The translations under genes and the position numbers were made by a program. From the NCBI RefSeq assembly GCF_900291975.1, contig NZ_OMPN01000001.1, forward strand, positions 2,480,001 through 2,544,000: DNA of 64,000 nucleotides. The letters run 5' to 3'. Below, piece by piece: positions 24,112 to 33,164 of the stretch. This DNA comes from Agathobaculum massiliense (lineage in GTDB: Bacteria; Bacillota; Clostridia; Oscillospirales; Butyricicoccaceae). Under the pieces are notes generated by a model that was not told the origin of the DNA, did not search any database, and saw only the letters and a list, made by a program, of their open reading frames with translations. Numbering within the stretch: the first letter of the stretch is position 1; the number at the start of each line of letters is the position of its first letter.

Positions 24112-27100
24112 TGCTGATGTCAAAAGCTATTTGCGAGCATATCAACGAGAATATAATGCAGCAGTTCGTGGTGGACAGCATACCGCCGAACTTTCCTTTC
24201 GTGTACCTATGCATGCACTCTTTACCAGTATAGCACGGGATCTAAATCCACAAGGAAATTTTGATATTATCTTAGAACCCAGAAATCAAGGACACATGGG
24301 AAGACCTGACTGGAGAATACAAGATGCGGTATCACTTGGCGTGTATGGATATATCGAAGGCAAGGGTCCTTCTGTTGATCCATTCGATATTGCACCATAT
24401 CAGAATCAGATTAATAAATATTTGACTTTAGGGCATAAATTGGTGATCACTGATGGCATAGACTTTGTCTTCTGCTTCACTGATACTCCTATAGTCGTTT
24501 CGATTATTGATAAAGAGAAAATGTCTGCCGCTGACTGGTCTCGTTTACCAGTAGAACCTAAGTTCCGTTTCTACATGGAGCAGTTCTTCTCAAATCCAAC
24601 TCCTCAAAGAGTGGATGAAGAAAAATTGGTAGAGTTAGTAGCTATTCGCACAAGAAACCTTGCTGACGAAATTCTGGTACAGGCAGATTTAACAGCTGAA
24701 GAAGCTCTAAATGATGATGAACGCCAAGTCATTGCTTTGCTGCATGGATTAAAGGAACTTGTTTACAATCATAATGATTCGACGCTTCGCACAGGAGCAA
24801 TTTTTTCTGATTTTACAGCGCAGGTTATTATGTTTTGCTTGTTGTACGCACATCGTGTGCTTTGTACAAGCGATGATTCTCCTACTGAGAAAGCAGAAAA
24901 AATTAGAGCGTATGCGTTTAACGATATTGTTGACGGTGAGGCGTTGCTTCCCTTCCGTAATCTGATGGTATATTTAAGAGATAATGCTGGTGATAGTACA
25001 TTTATTGGGCAATGGGTTGATGAGTGTATATTGTTTCTCTCTTTTGTGCAAATGACAGACCAACAGCTTATGAATCCAGATTATCACCACCTTTTTGAAA
25101 TGTTCTTAACAAAATTTGATGCACAATCACGATTTGACTATGGTGCCTTCTATACACCAAAAGTTCTTGCAGATTTTATAGTTCGGCTGACAAATCAGGT
25201 GGTTTATGACAATTTTGATGGGTCGTCTATCTATGAAACCGGAAACACTATTATTGATCCATGTTGCGGAACAGGGTCGTTCCTAGAGCGCATCGTTGCA
25301 CACGATGATGGCGATGGTGCGTATAATTTGTGTGGATTTGAAATTTTACCGGCACCCTATATGCTCGCCAATTACCGCATGGCTATTGTAGAGCGTAAGT
25401 ATAGACGGAGAAATTTAAGAACAAGTATTTTGTTAGCTAACACTCTGAGCAATTGCCTTCTTGGAGAAGATGCTAATCCTGCTTCTATTGAGGGCAGAGA
25501 GTTAATCCGTGCAAAAGAACTATCTTCAAGACCGATAAAGCTGATTATTGGTAACCCACCGTGTTCAGACTCCATTAGAAATAATACTTCCACTGATTTT
25601 TCTCGAATATCGGAACTGATGGATGATTTTCGTCCCCCAGTAGGAAATCGCCACAATCGCCAGAACACTCAAAAGCAAATTAACAACCCGTTTATGCAGT
25701 TTGTACGGTGGAGTTGTGAAAAATTGTTGAACTCCCAGTGCCATTCTGTCTTGGCATTTATTGTTCCACTATCTTTTTTAGAAACCGAGTCGTATAAATA
25801 TGCCAGAAAATATTTAGTGGAGCATTTTTCTCATATATGGGCTGTTGCTATTGACACTGATGCGAGAACAGGTATTCGCGGGGATAGCCTTTTCTATACT
25901 ATGCAAGGTCGAGCAGTAATACTGCTGACCAGAAAATATGGTGAAAATACACCTATAAGCAAAGTCAACTATCTCGATATGTCCAGAGGTCGTCGTATCG
26001 AAAAAATTGCGGCTCTTGAAGCAGATATTCGGGCCGTCCTGCCTTTATTTGAAACCTTCTCTGTTTCGGATATGATGTATTCGTTTATGCCATCAAAGCC
26101 CTTTAACCAAGAACTGTATGCCCGTTTTTGGCCTATTAGCAATGATAACGGCAGAGCAGTATTTCTAAATCAGTGTTCGGGCTCAAAAATGGCTCCTACA
26201 GCACTTTTGACACATATTAAGCAGCCGATGCTCAAAAGACGTAGCCGTGAAATAGCCAGCGGTGGAATAGATAAAGCGATGGAATGGATTGGACGTCAGG
26301 ATAAAAAAGTTGTGAATGCAAAAATTACAGCATTTCAAAATGCATTAAACACTTGCGTTGATAGACAGCAATTGGACATTGTATTGAATGAGAATATTCG
26401 ACCTTGCTCTTTCAGACCATTTGTTAATTCAAATGCTTTCTTGTGGGACACAGTGTTTGAATATCAGGCCGGTATCGGGGGTGGAGGCGCAAGAATTCGG
26501 CCAGAAATAAAAGCTATATATGAACGAGATGATACGGTCGGATTTTCTCTTGCACACGCTCCGAAGGATCTTGACGAAGCACTTGGTCAGTTTACATCTT
26601 TCTGCTGGTATTTTCCAGATAATGATCTTAGCCGAAGAGGTAATGGACATATTTACTTGAACCAGTATATTCCGAACACTAGAACAGGAGAAGTTGTAAA
26701 TAATATACATGGGGCGATTATTGCCCATTTAGTTGCGATGACTGGATTAAGTGAACGTGAATGTGCCCGAAAAATGGTTTTCTACGCCTACGCAATTTTT
26801 TGTTCTCAAATCTATCTAGAGGAATTTTATGGCGCACTTTATGTAGTCAACCAATCCGAAAGTCGTGCACGAATTCCGATTGTATCTAATGCAGAGGAAT
26901 TTTTGAAATTGGCTTCACTTGGAGAGTTACTTGCTAATATCGAGAAAAATAACTCTGCAGTTGAGAATGTGCTGGGGTTAGATTACGAAGCTCTTTCCAG
27001 ACAGTTGCCTACAGGATTTCGATTGGAACATAGCAGATCAGCATCTAGAAATCCTTTTGATGAGGAACACGAGCAATGTATTGTTCGAGGAGAAAATTCC

Positions 27101-27349
27101 AATATAGAGATTAGAATTTATTGTCCCGTAGCAATTCAGAAATTTACTGTAGCGGGTTATAACGTAATCAAGGATTGTTGGCTTAAGTTTCATTCCTATA
27201 GATATACGCATTGTGAGTTTACGCGAGATGACTTTACGGAACTGCTCGATCTTTTTAATAAGATAGCAAAGCAGATGCAATATGTTACTGAGATTGATGA
27301 CGTATTGCATGGCATAATAAACGGCGAAATACCACTTTTACCTTACTGA
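24101..27349 (+). CDS. Type IIG-like restriction enzyme: PD-(D/E)XK nuclease fused to N6-adenine methyltransferase
   Basis: 1082 residues from the ATG that overlaps the end of the preceding gene. Residues ~50-90 contain a PD-(D/E)XK signature: GRPD (Asp70), then EGK (Glu86, Lys88). A helical connector leads to a gamma-class methyltransferase: motif X YGAFYTPKVLADF (347-359), motif I DPCCGTGSF (386-394) and motif IV GNPPCSDS (484-491), where the usual NPPY/F/W is NPPC. The C-terminal ~450 residues would be the target-recognition region. The order nuclease-methyltransferase-specificity is that of Type IIG and, without a helicase, of Type ISP relatives. It is the likely restriction component of the locus, with two separate C5 methyltransferases beside it. 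Confidence 0.8.
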   Translation: MAFDADVKSYLRAYQREYNAAVRGGQHTAELSFRVPMHALFTSIARDLNPQGNFDIILEPRNQGHMGRPDWRIQDAVSLGVYGYIEGKGPSVDPFDIAPYQNQINKYLTLGHKLVITDGIDFVFCFTDTPIVVSIIDKEKMSAADWSRLPVEPKFRFYMEQFFSNPTPQRVDEEKLVELVAIRTRNLADEILVQADLTAEEALNDDERQVIALLHGLKELVYNHNDSTLRTGAIFSDFTAQVIMFCLLYAHRVLCTSDDSPTEKAEKIRAYAFNDIVDGEALLPFRNLMVYLRDNAGDSTFIGQWVDECILFLSFVQMTDQQLMNPDYHHLFEMFLTKFDAQSRFDYGAFYTPKVLADFIVRLTNQVVYDNFDGSSIYETGNTIIDPCCGTGSFLERIVAHDDGDGAYNLCGFEILPAPYMLANYRMAIVERKYRRRNLRTSILLANTLSNCLLGEDANPASIEGRELIRAKELSSRPIKLIIGNPPCSDSIRNNTSTDFSRISELMDDFRPPVGNRHNRQNTQKQINNPFMQFVRWSCEKLLNSQCHSVLAFIVPLSFLETESYKYARKYLVEHFSHIWAVAIDTDARTGIRGDSLFYTMQGRAVILLTRKYGENTPISKVNYLDMSRGRRIEKIAALEADIRAVLPLFETFSVSDMMYSFMPSKPFNQELYARFWPISNDNGRAVFLNQCSGSKMAPTALLTHIKQPMLKRRSREIASGGIDKAMEWIGRQDKKVVNAKITAFQNALNTCVDRQQLDIVLNENIRPCSFRPFVNSNAFLWDTVFEYQAGIGGGGARIRPEIKAIYERDDTVGFSLAHAPKDLDEALGQFTSFCWYFPDNDLSRRGNGHIYLNQYIPNTRTGEVVNNIHGAIIAHLVAMTGLSERECARKMVFYAYAIFCSQIYLEEFYGALYVVNQSESRARIPIVSNAEEFLKLASLGELLANIEKNNSAVENVLGLDYEALSRQLPTGFRLEHSRSASRNPFDEEHEQCIVRGENSNIEIRIYCPVAIQKFTVAGYNVIKDCWLKFHSYRYTHCEFTRDDFTELLDLFNKIAKQMQYVTEIDDVLHGIINGEIPLLPY

Positions 27350-27406
27350 GAAAACGAATTCTCTATTTGAGGCCATACTTGTGGTATACCAAAGAAATGA
27401 GGTGAG

Positions 27407-27817
27407 ATGATGGCTGATGTCTTTTCAAAAGAAAAACGCTCGCAAATAATGAAATCTGTAAAATCGTCCGGAAATGCGAGTACCGAGATGAAGCTTATTA
27501 GTTACTTTAACGACCATCATATCACTGGATGGAGGAGAAATTATAAGGTAAAAGGTCATCCGGATTTTGTTTTTCTTGAAAAACGAATAGCTATATTTGT
27601 CGATGGATGTTTTTGGCACGGACATGATTGCAGAAACACTCGCCCAAGCGAAAATTTCGAATATTGGGCTAAGAAACGAAAAAGAAATATGGATCACGAT
27701 AGAGAAGTGACGGTGCTCTTTGAACATAGAGGATGGACGGTTATTCGAATTTGGGAGTGTGAGTTGAAAAAGAAAAATCTTCCCATATTAGAGAACAAAC
27801 TGCAATTACTCCTCTGA
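27407..27817 (+). CDS. vsr: Very short patch repair endonuclease (Vsr)
   Basis: 136 residues of the Vsr family. Characteristic pieces are SKEKRSQIMKSVKSSGNAST, KGHPDFVFLEKRIAIFVDGC and FWHGHDCR, with Asp in the FVDGCFWHGH active site, followed by RNMDHDREV and IRIWECEL. Vsr nicks beside T:G mismatches that arise when 5-methylcytosine deaminates, so it repairs the mutational cost of C5 methylation. Its position after two C5 methyltransferases supports that they are active. Either of two adjacent ATG codons behind GAGGTGA can start it. Confidence 0.92.
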   Translation: MMADVFSKEKRSQIMKSVKSSGNASTEMKLISYFNDHHITGWRRNYKVKGHPDFVFLEKRIAIFVDGCFWHGHDCRNTRPSENFEYWAKKRKRNMDHDREVTVLFEHRGWTVIRIWECELKKKNLPILENKLQLLL

Positions 27818-28085
27818 TAGAATGTATCAAAGGAAGTTACTAAAAAGGACTCTCATAAAATAAAATGGTGATGTGTAAAGCTGTATCAATTGTTTCTTCA
27901 TTGCGGTATGCTCGCTCGGTTTAAAATTATTCTGCGAATGAGCGAACCGATCATAACGTAAAAAGAACATCTTTTCTCATGAGTTCGCGTGTCAGCGCTG
28001 AGAGGACAGCAGATAAGCGGCGCTTTCCCTCTTTTTCTCGGTTTTGTCTAACGAAAGAGAATAAAAACGAAAAGGTGGCATCGCG
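27818..28085. other. Intergenic stretch after vsr
   Basis: About 270 bases between the defence genes and a broken hydrolase gene. It is AT-rich at first, then GC-richer. I see no gene, only weak complementary pieces (CTCTTTTTCTCG and CGAAAGAG) that could form a poor hairpin. The compositional change may mark the seam where the R-M block was inserted. Confidence 0.4.
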
Positions 28086-28675
28086 ATGCGCATTCTCATG
28101 CTATGAAATAGCCTGAATTTTGCAAACGATATGCGCGGATGCTGGTGGAATTGACCGGCGCGGAGGTCGTACACCACACGCGCGGCGGCGCGCGGCTGTC
28201 TGAGCAGCTCAATCCCAAAACCAAGCTGGGCGCACGGACGCAGGCAGCGCTCACGCAGGAGCATTGGGACTATGTCGTTTTACAGGGGATGAGCCACGGG
28301 CCGGTTTCTTCACCGGAACGGTTTTTGTCCAGCGTGGAGCGGCTGTGTGCGATAATCCGAGAAAAGGGAGCGGTGCCGATCCTCTATGCCACTTGGGGTT
28401 ACCTGCGGGGCAGTGTTGCGCTTGCGGCCAAGGGCTGGGGCTATGATAATATGGCGTGCGGACTTGCGGATGCTTACCGCAAAGCGGCAGAGAACAACCA
28501 TGCGCTACTCGCAGAGGTTGGACGGCGGTTTTACGAATTGTCCGATGCCAAGAACCTTTATGCAGCCGACGGCGTTCATCCAAACGAAGAGGGCTCACGT
28601 CTTGCGGCAGAGATCATCGCGACGGTGATACAGGAGCAGGAGGAAAAGAAGCGGTTGAGAGAGGGCACACGATGA
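28086..28675 (+). pseudogene. SGNH/GDSL hydrolase, broken by a stop and a frameshift
   Basis: The beginning reads MRILML then TGA then NSLNFANDM in the first frame, which should be MRILMLGNS-F-FANDM, the SGNH block I. A single missing base after AACGATATG then shifts the frame, and the remaining 178 codons are intact: GGARLSEQLNP, VVLQGMSHGPVSSP and the C-terminal catalytic DGVHPNEEG (Asp-x-x-His). An AAGGTGG ribosome binding site precedes the ATG. An esterase or acylhydrolase acting on a carbohydrate or lipid ester would be expected from the family. Two independent lesions argue for a true pseudogene rather than one sequencing error. Its end overlaps the flavodoxin start by ATGA. Confidence 0.75.
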
Positions 28676-29118
28676 AAACTGCGATTTGTTACTACTCTCG
28701 TCATCATGGCAATACGTTAAAGGTATTGCAGACCATGACGGAGGAGGGAGATATTGACCTAATCGATGTTACGACGCGGCAGGCTGTGTCATTGGAGGAC
28801 TACGATTGTGTCGGTTTTGCCTCCGGCGTGTATTTTGGCAAGTTTCATGAGGGAGTGACTGCATTCGCGCGGCAATACCTGCCGCTGGGAAAACCAGTGT
28901 TTTTCGTCTGCACCTATGGCGCGGCTAAAGGAAACGGCTTTAAGACACTGACGGTAATCGCAGGGGAGAAAGGATGCCCGGTGCTTGGCGCATTCGGCTG
29001 CCGGGGTTATGATACCTTTGGGCCATGGAAACTGGTGGGCGGTATTGCTAAGGGGCATCCGAGTGCGTGTGATCTGGATAAAGCCCGTGCGTTCTACCGG
29101 GAGATACAAAACGGATAA
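28672..29118 (+). CDS. Flavodoxin family protein
   Basis: 148 residues beginning MKTAICYYSRHHGNTLKVLQ, the FMN phosphate-binding loop of flavodoxins (S/T-x-x-G-N-T). A second FMN loop lies near TYGAAKG and a third near FGCRGYDTFGPW. Such small flavodoxins shuttle electrons between Fe-S enzymes in anaerobes. The start codon overlaps the stop of the broken hydrolase, and a Vat-like acetyltransferase follows after 12 bases. Nothing indicates a dedicated partner, so a general redox role is assumed. Confidence 0.85.
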   Translation: MKTAICYYSRHHGNTLKVLQTMTEEGDIDLIDVTTRQAVSLEDYDCVGFASGVYFGKFHEGVTAFARQYLPLGKPVFFVCTYGAAKGNGFKTLTVIAGEKGCPVLGAFGCRGYDTFGPWKLVGGIAKGHPSACDLDKARAFYREIQNG

Positions 29119-29130
29119 GGGGGACATGGT

Positions 29131-29769
29131 ATGTTTGGACCCAACCCGGATGCGGTGCATCCAAATGAAAACCTCCCCAGTGTCTGCTACATCAAAAATG
29201 TCATCACCCGCCCCAATATCGAGGTGGGTGCCTACACCTATTACGATGACGCGGACACCGGCGGCGAGGATTTTGAGGCGCATGTGACGCACCATTATGA
29301 ATTTCTCGGGGACAAACTGATCATCGGCAAGTTCTGCGCGATCGGCAAGGGCGTGGAGTTCGTGATGAACGGGGCAAACCATCGCATGGCCTCGGTCACG
29401 ACCTATCCTTTCAATATTTTCGCGCACGGCTGGGAAAAATGTATACCCGCGCTGGACGAACTGCCCCTCAAAGGGGATACCGTTGTGGGAAACGATGTGT
29501 GGATTGGACAGCACGTCACGGTGCTGCCCGGCGTACACATCGGGGACGGTGCAATCATCGGCGCAAATGCTGTGGTGGCAAGCGATATTCTGCCTTACAC
29601 CATCGCGGCGGGCAATCCTTGTCGCGTGATCCGTCCACGCTTTTCGCCGGAGTTGACAGAATATCTGCTCGCGCTTCGGTGGTGGGACTGGGAACCGGAC
29701 AAGATATTCCGCAATTTGGAGGCGCTGTGCAGCGGCGATTTGGAGCAAATACGCCGTGTTGCGCCATAA
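29131..29769 (+). CDS. Vat/CatB-type hexapeptide acetyltransferase (xenobiotic acetyltransferase)
   Basis: 212 residues of the left-handed beta-helix xenobiotic acetyltransferase family. The alignment remembered with Vat(A) is close throughout: VGAYTYYDD, HHYEFLGDKLIIGKFCAIG, the catalytic-histidine motif NGANHRM, GWEKCIPALDELPLKGD, then VGNDVWIGQHVTVLPGVHIG and the C-terminal LRWWDW. Vat enzymes acetylate streptogramin A antibiotics; CatB types acetylate chloramphenicol. It could therefore confer antibiotic resistance, though many housekeeping-like homologues have unknown substrates. It sits inside an accessory island, consistent with acquisition. Confidence 0.82.
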   Translation: MFGPNPDAVHPNENLPSVCYIKNVITRPNIEVGAYTYYDDADTGGEDFEAHVTHHYEFLGDKLIIGKFCAIGKGVEFVMNGANHRMASVTTYPFNIFAHGWEKCIPALDELPLKGDTVVGNDVWIGQHVTVLPGVHIGDGAIIGANAVVASDILPYTIAAGNPCRVIRPRFSPELTEYLLALRWWDWEPDKIFRNLEALCSGDLEQIRRVAP

Positions 29770-29784
29770 TGGGAGCAAAGCTAT

Positions 29785-30246
29785 ATGAAAATTGCCATTC
29801 TATCTGATACGCACGGCCTACTGCGGCCGCAGGTGGTGGAATATCTGAAAACCGTCGATGTCATTCTGCATGGCGGCGACATCAACAAGCAAAGCATCGT
29901 GGATGAACTGCGTCAGTACGCGCCGCTGTATGTTGTTCGCGGCAACAACGATCAGGATTGGGCAGAAGCCATCCCACACGACCTGACCGTTATGCTGGGC
30001 GGCGTGACCTTTTTCATGGTGCACAACAAAAAGGAAGTACCGAAAGACCTTTCGGGTGTGGATGTGGTCGTGTTCGGCCACTCGCATAAGTATGTGCAGC
30101 AGGAACAAGACGACGTGCTCTGGCTCAATCCCGGTTCCTGCGGCCCGCGGCGCTTTCATCAGGAGATCACCATGATGTTGGCGGAAGTCGCGGATGGCAG
30201 GATCACGGTTGACAAAATCACAATTCCGCACGAAGCAAAGTTATAG
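29785..30246 (+). CDS. YfcE/MJ0936-family metallophosphoesterase
   Basis: 153 residues with the full calcineurin-like metal set: SDTHG, HGGDI, RGNND, a histidine in MVHN, and GHSHK. The family hydrolyses phosphodiesters such as cyclic nucleotides or artificial bis-phosphates with Mn2+. It follows the acetyltransferase closely and shares its direction. A strong bidirectional terminator lies downstream. Its physiological substrate is not evident. Confidence 0.88.
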   Translation: MKIAILSDTHGLLRPQVVEYLKTVDVILHGGDINKQSIVDELRQYAPLYVVRGNNDQDWAEAIPHDLTVMLGGVTFFMVHNKKEVPKDLSGVDVVVFGHSHKYVQQEQDDVLWLNPGSCGPRRFHQEITMMLAEVADGRITVDKITIPHEAKL

Positions 30247-30307
30247 TATGGTATTCTGGCGGCATCATGATTTCTTGGTTTTAGCAAGCATGAATGCGCG
30301 ATAACAG

Positions 30308-30345
30308 TAAACCCCGAAGGGATGCGTTCGCATTCCTTCGGGGTT
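30308..30345. terminator. Bidirectional terminator
   Basis: AAACCCCGAAGGGATGCG pairs with its complement (one G-U) over a tiny loop and ends in TTTGCTT on the plus side and A/T-rich sequence on the other. It lies between the converging phosphoesterase and lipoprotein genes. Confidence 0.8.
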
Positions 30346-30348
30346 TGC

Positions 30349-31488
30349 TTATGCCAAAGTCATATAGTCTTTTCCTGCGATGGAAACGCTCAGATCATCT
30401 GGGCATCCGGAAAAGAGGTATTCGCCGGTTTCCACCGTGCCGTTACCTACGGTAACCGAAGTGAGTTTGTTGTTATACTGGAACGCGTAGTTGTCGATGG
30501 TGATCGTGTTATCTTTTCTGCCATTGTCGCAGATCGATATGCTGGTGAGATCGTCGCATCCGGAAAACGCATATTCCCCCAGTGTTACAGTGGGACAGTC
30601 GATGGTTACGGCTGTCAGATCTTCACAGCTGCCGAATGCGGCATCGCCCAATTCCGCTTTGTCTCCAGTGATTGTCAGTGCGCTGAGTGAAGCATATTGG
30701 AATGCCCAGTTGTCGAGTGTCAGCGCGCAGTTATCTGCCTGTACGACAGCTTTGTCCCCTACACCGAAAAACGCGTACTCACCGGCTGTGAGTGTACTGT
30801 TTTGAAATGTGATCGCGGTCAACGCTTCGCAGGATGTAAATGCACTTTTCGCAATGTTCAAATCGCATTGGTCGATGGACAGGCTGGCAAGATCACTGTA
30901 CTGGAACGCATATTTATCCACAGTTCCAGTGCAGTTCGTGAAAACCACTTCAGCGTCTTTGCCGCAGCCCAAAAACGCGTACTCGCCAAGCTGTACGTTG
31001 CAGTCCTGAAAAGTAATGCGCGTGAGATCTTCGCAGGTGGAGAAAGCGCTATCACCGATGATCGGCGTACCGCCAATGACGTGTACTTCGGTCATTTCGC
31101 CATACTGAAATGCACGATCTTCCACTTCGTAATTGCCGTTTAGCAAGGTGACGCTGCTGACATCTTCTAATCCCATAAAAGCATCTTCTTCGATCACGGT
31201 GAGGGTTTCACCATCTGGGCTTTCTGTCGGAATGACAAGGTCGGCGTCTTTGCAAATTCCGATCCCAACTAGCGTACAGGTGTCATCTCCGTTGCTTTCA
31301 AATTCCAGTCCTTCCGACGGCTTGAGGTCGGATGCAACAATCGGCTGTTCTGTTTGTGGATTACCTGTGGCGCTTTCGGATAAAGTGTCTGTAAGGGGTG
31401 TGTTGGCTGGTTGAGCAGAAGCCGTTTCGCAGGCGGCAAGTATACCGGCAAGGCATAAGGTCAACGTAAGTATGAGTGTTTTTTTCAT
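30349..31488 (-). CDS. BspA-type leucine-rich-repeat lipoprotein
   Basis: 379 residues. The first 20 residues are a lipoprotein signal (MKKTLILTLTLCLAGILAAC) with Cys20 as the lipidation site. A Ser/Thr/Pro-rich spacer follows to ~60. The rest consists of about ten LRR_5 repeats with the phrase G-x-x-AFxxCxxLTxIxF, for example SAFTSCEALTAITFQN. Such proteins are exposed on the cell surface and often bind host or microbial ligands. The gene is upstream of no obvious partner; a MerR gene lies behind it in the same direction. Confidence 0.88.
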   Translation of the reverse strand: MKKTLILTLTLCLAGILAACETASAQPANTPLTDTLSESATGNPQTEQPIVASDLKPSEGLEFESNGDDTCTLVGIGICKDADLVIPTESPDGETLTVIEEDAFMGLEDVSSVTLLNGNYEVEDRAFQYGEMTEVHVIGGTPIIGDSAFSTCEDLTRITFQDCNVQLGEYAFLGCGKDAEVVFTNCTGTVDKYAFQYSDLASLSIDQCDLNIAKSAFTSCEALTAITFQNSTLTAGEYAFFGVGDKAVVQADNCALTLDNWAFQYASLSALTITGDKAELGDAAFGSCEDLTAVTIDCPTVTLGEYAFSGCDDLTSISICDNGRKDNTITIDNYAFQYNNKLTSVTVGNGTVETGEYLFSGCPDDLSVSIAGKDYMTLA

Positions 31489-31547
31489 TTTGGTTCCTCC
31501 TTGAATGAAGTGTGTAGGGTGTGATTGCGCATAGAGAATGGATTTAC

Positions 31548-31880
31548 TTAAAGCGCAGCGATGTACTGCTTTGCTTGTTGGATTAGGTGCCGTAGTTGTA
31601 TTTGTTCGGCTTCGAGCACGGCAATCCGATTGACAAGCGCCGCTTTTTGTATCTCTCTCGAAGCGTCTGCGATTGTTTGGATCTCCTTGATAGAGAACCC
31701 AAGCTGCTGATAGAAGTGAATGGTTTGTATCCGCTTTTGAGCTGTTGGGTTATAGAGTAAATAGCCGTATTTGTTCTTGCCGGAAGGGGAAACCAGACCG
31801 GCTTTTTCGTAACCCTGTATCGTTCTTCGGGAAATTTGGAGCGCCGCACAAACCTCGCGCAATGTCTTTTCCGCTTTCAT
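31548..31880 (-). CDS. MerR family transcriptional regulator
   Basis: 110 residues from the ATG behind GAGGAGG; a longer upstream frame has no site. The N-terminal MerR HTH is clear (LREVCAALQISRRTIQGYEK, then AGLVSPSGKNKYGYLLY), followed by a dimerisation coiled coil (ALVNRIAVLEAEQIQLRHLI). There is no cysteine effector motif, so it is not a metal sensor of the classic kind. The neighbouring lipoprotein is the nearest candidate target. Confidence 0.82.
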   Translation of the reverse strand: MKAEKTLREVCAALQISRRTIQGYEKAGLVSPSGKNKYGYLLYNPTAQKRIQTIHFYQQLGFSIKEIQTIADASREIQKAALVNRIAVLEAEQIQLRHLIQQAKQYIAAL

Positions 31881-32135
31881 TACCTCCTCACCATAAAACT
31901 GCACGCTGCGTGCAGTCAAGAACTTTTATTGCGAAATCACATCCCCATGACAGGGCTTGCAAATTTCGCGTGGCCGCGCTAGAACGCAAACGGTGAGGAG
32001 CAAAAACCGCCCAACTATTAGTCGGACGGTTGGGCTTATAGGGAGGCAACAAGAACAAAATATTTCCTGAAATGATAAATTGTGTTATAGTATGGGATAG
32101 ATCAGGGTGTATCGAAATTTAGGAGGATGCAAAAG

Positions 32136-33164
32136 ATGGAGGAAGTTTATAGCGCACAAACCAGCGAAGTCGCTCTTGAGGCAATTATCAACAACGCCGT
32201 TCAGATTCCGGGTGTGAAAGTCGATCGACAGAAGTTTTTGGGAGAATGCTTCGCCAAAGAGGATGTGGATACGCAGCAAATCATCGACCTTGGCCCGATC
32301 GGTGCCGGCTGCACCCGGGAGGATTTGGCACGAATTGCCAATAAGCTCATCTTGATACGGACAAGCACTTCGTCTGCGGCTTCCTTTGCTATGGGCATTC
32401 CGGGTGGTCTTGCCATGGGACTGACTGTTCCGGCAGATACCCTGCAGTTTTTTGGCATGTCGCTGCGGTTGGCGCAGGAACTGGCGTATTTATATGGTGC
32501 GCAGGACTTGTGGAAAGACGGGCAGATCGATGATGAGATCGTGCGTGGACAACTGATTCTGTACTGTGGCGTTATGTTTGGCGTATCCGGTGCAGCGGCT
32601 GGCGTTAGAATTCTGTCGTCACAACTGGCGAAAACGACGCTCAAAAAACTGCCGCAAAAGGCGCTCACCAAAACGCTTTGGTATCCGATCGTCAAGCAGG
32701 TTGGAAAGTTGGTCGGCGTTAAGGTGACAAAGGATACGGTAGCCAAAGGCATTTCTAAGGCGATCCCTGTGATCGGTGGTGTGGTGTCTGGCGGCCTGAA
32801 CTTCGCTTCTATGCTGCCGATGGCAAAACGACTGGCCGTGTCCTTGGATAAAGCGAACTTCGATTATACCGAGGACGAGATCATGGCGGATTATCAAGCG
32901 ATGCAGGACGTCACGGATGAGGATGTTCCGGCGGGGGAAGAGAAAAGCTCGATCAAGAACCGGGCAGCCAAGGGAATGCAGGATTTGAAAAGTGGCATCG
33001 GCAGTGTTTTTGCCAAGGGGAAGAAAAAGAAAGAGGACGCGGCAGAGGCGCCGGAAGAGGATGTTTTTGCCAAGATCGAAAAGTTAGCAAAGCTACAGGA
33101 AATGGGCGCCATTACGCAGGAGGAATTCGAAGCGAAAAAGACAGAGCTGCTGGCGAAAATATAA
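32136..33164 (+). CDS. Hydrophobic EcsC-like protein with C-terminal SHOCT domain
   Basis: 342 residues from the ATG nine bases after AGGAGG. An earlier ATG abuts that site and is unlikely. The middle (residues ~85-230) contains Gly/Ala-rich amphipathic or membrane-seeking segments (ASFAMGIPGGLAMGLTVPAD and VIGGVVSGGLNFASMLPMAK). The C-terminal ~30 residues form a SHOCT motif (LAKLQEMGAITQEEFEAKK), a short helical oligomerisation module found at protein ends. No enzymatic motif is seen. It lies directly before mcrBC in the same direction, but with a ~95-base gap and its own reading style, so a link to restriction is unproven. Confidence 0.65.
   Translation: MEEVYSAQTSEVALEAIINNAVQIPGVKVDRQKFLGECFAKEDVDTQQIIDLGPIGAGCTREDLARIANKLILIRTSTSSAASFAMGIPGGLAMGLTVPADTLQFFGMSLRLAQELAYLYGAQDLWKDGQIDDEIVRGQLILYCGVMFGVSGAAAGVRILSSQLAKTTLKKLPQKALTKTLWYPIVKQVGKLVGVKVTKDTVAKGISKAIPVIGGVVSGGLNFASMLPMAKRLAVSLDKANFDYTEDEIMADYQAMQDVTDEDVPAGEEKSSIKNRAAKGMQDLKSGIGSVFAKGKKKKEDAAEAPEEDVFAKIEKLAKLQEMGAITQEEFEAKKTELLAKI

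Noticed and set aside
21529-27817. DISARM or BREX system
   Set aside because: The C5 methyltransferase and large adenine methyltransferase invite the idea, but helicase, DUF1998, phospholipase-D, PglZ and BrxC genes are all missing.
30349-31488. Plus-strand frames opposite the LRR lipoprotein
   Set aside because: They mirror the repeats of the real gene and lack start signals; the leftward frame has a signal peptide and LRR units.
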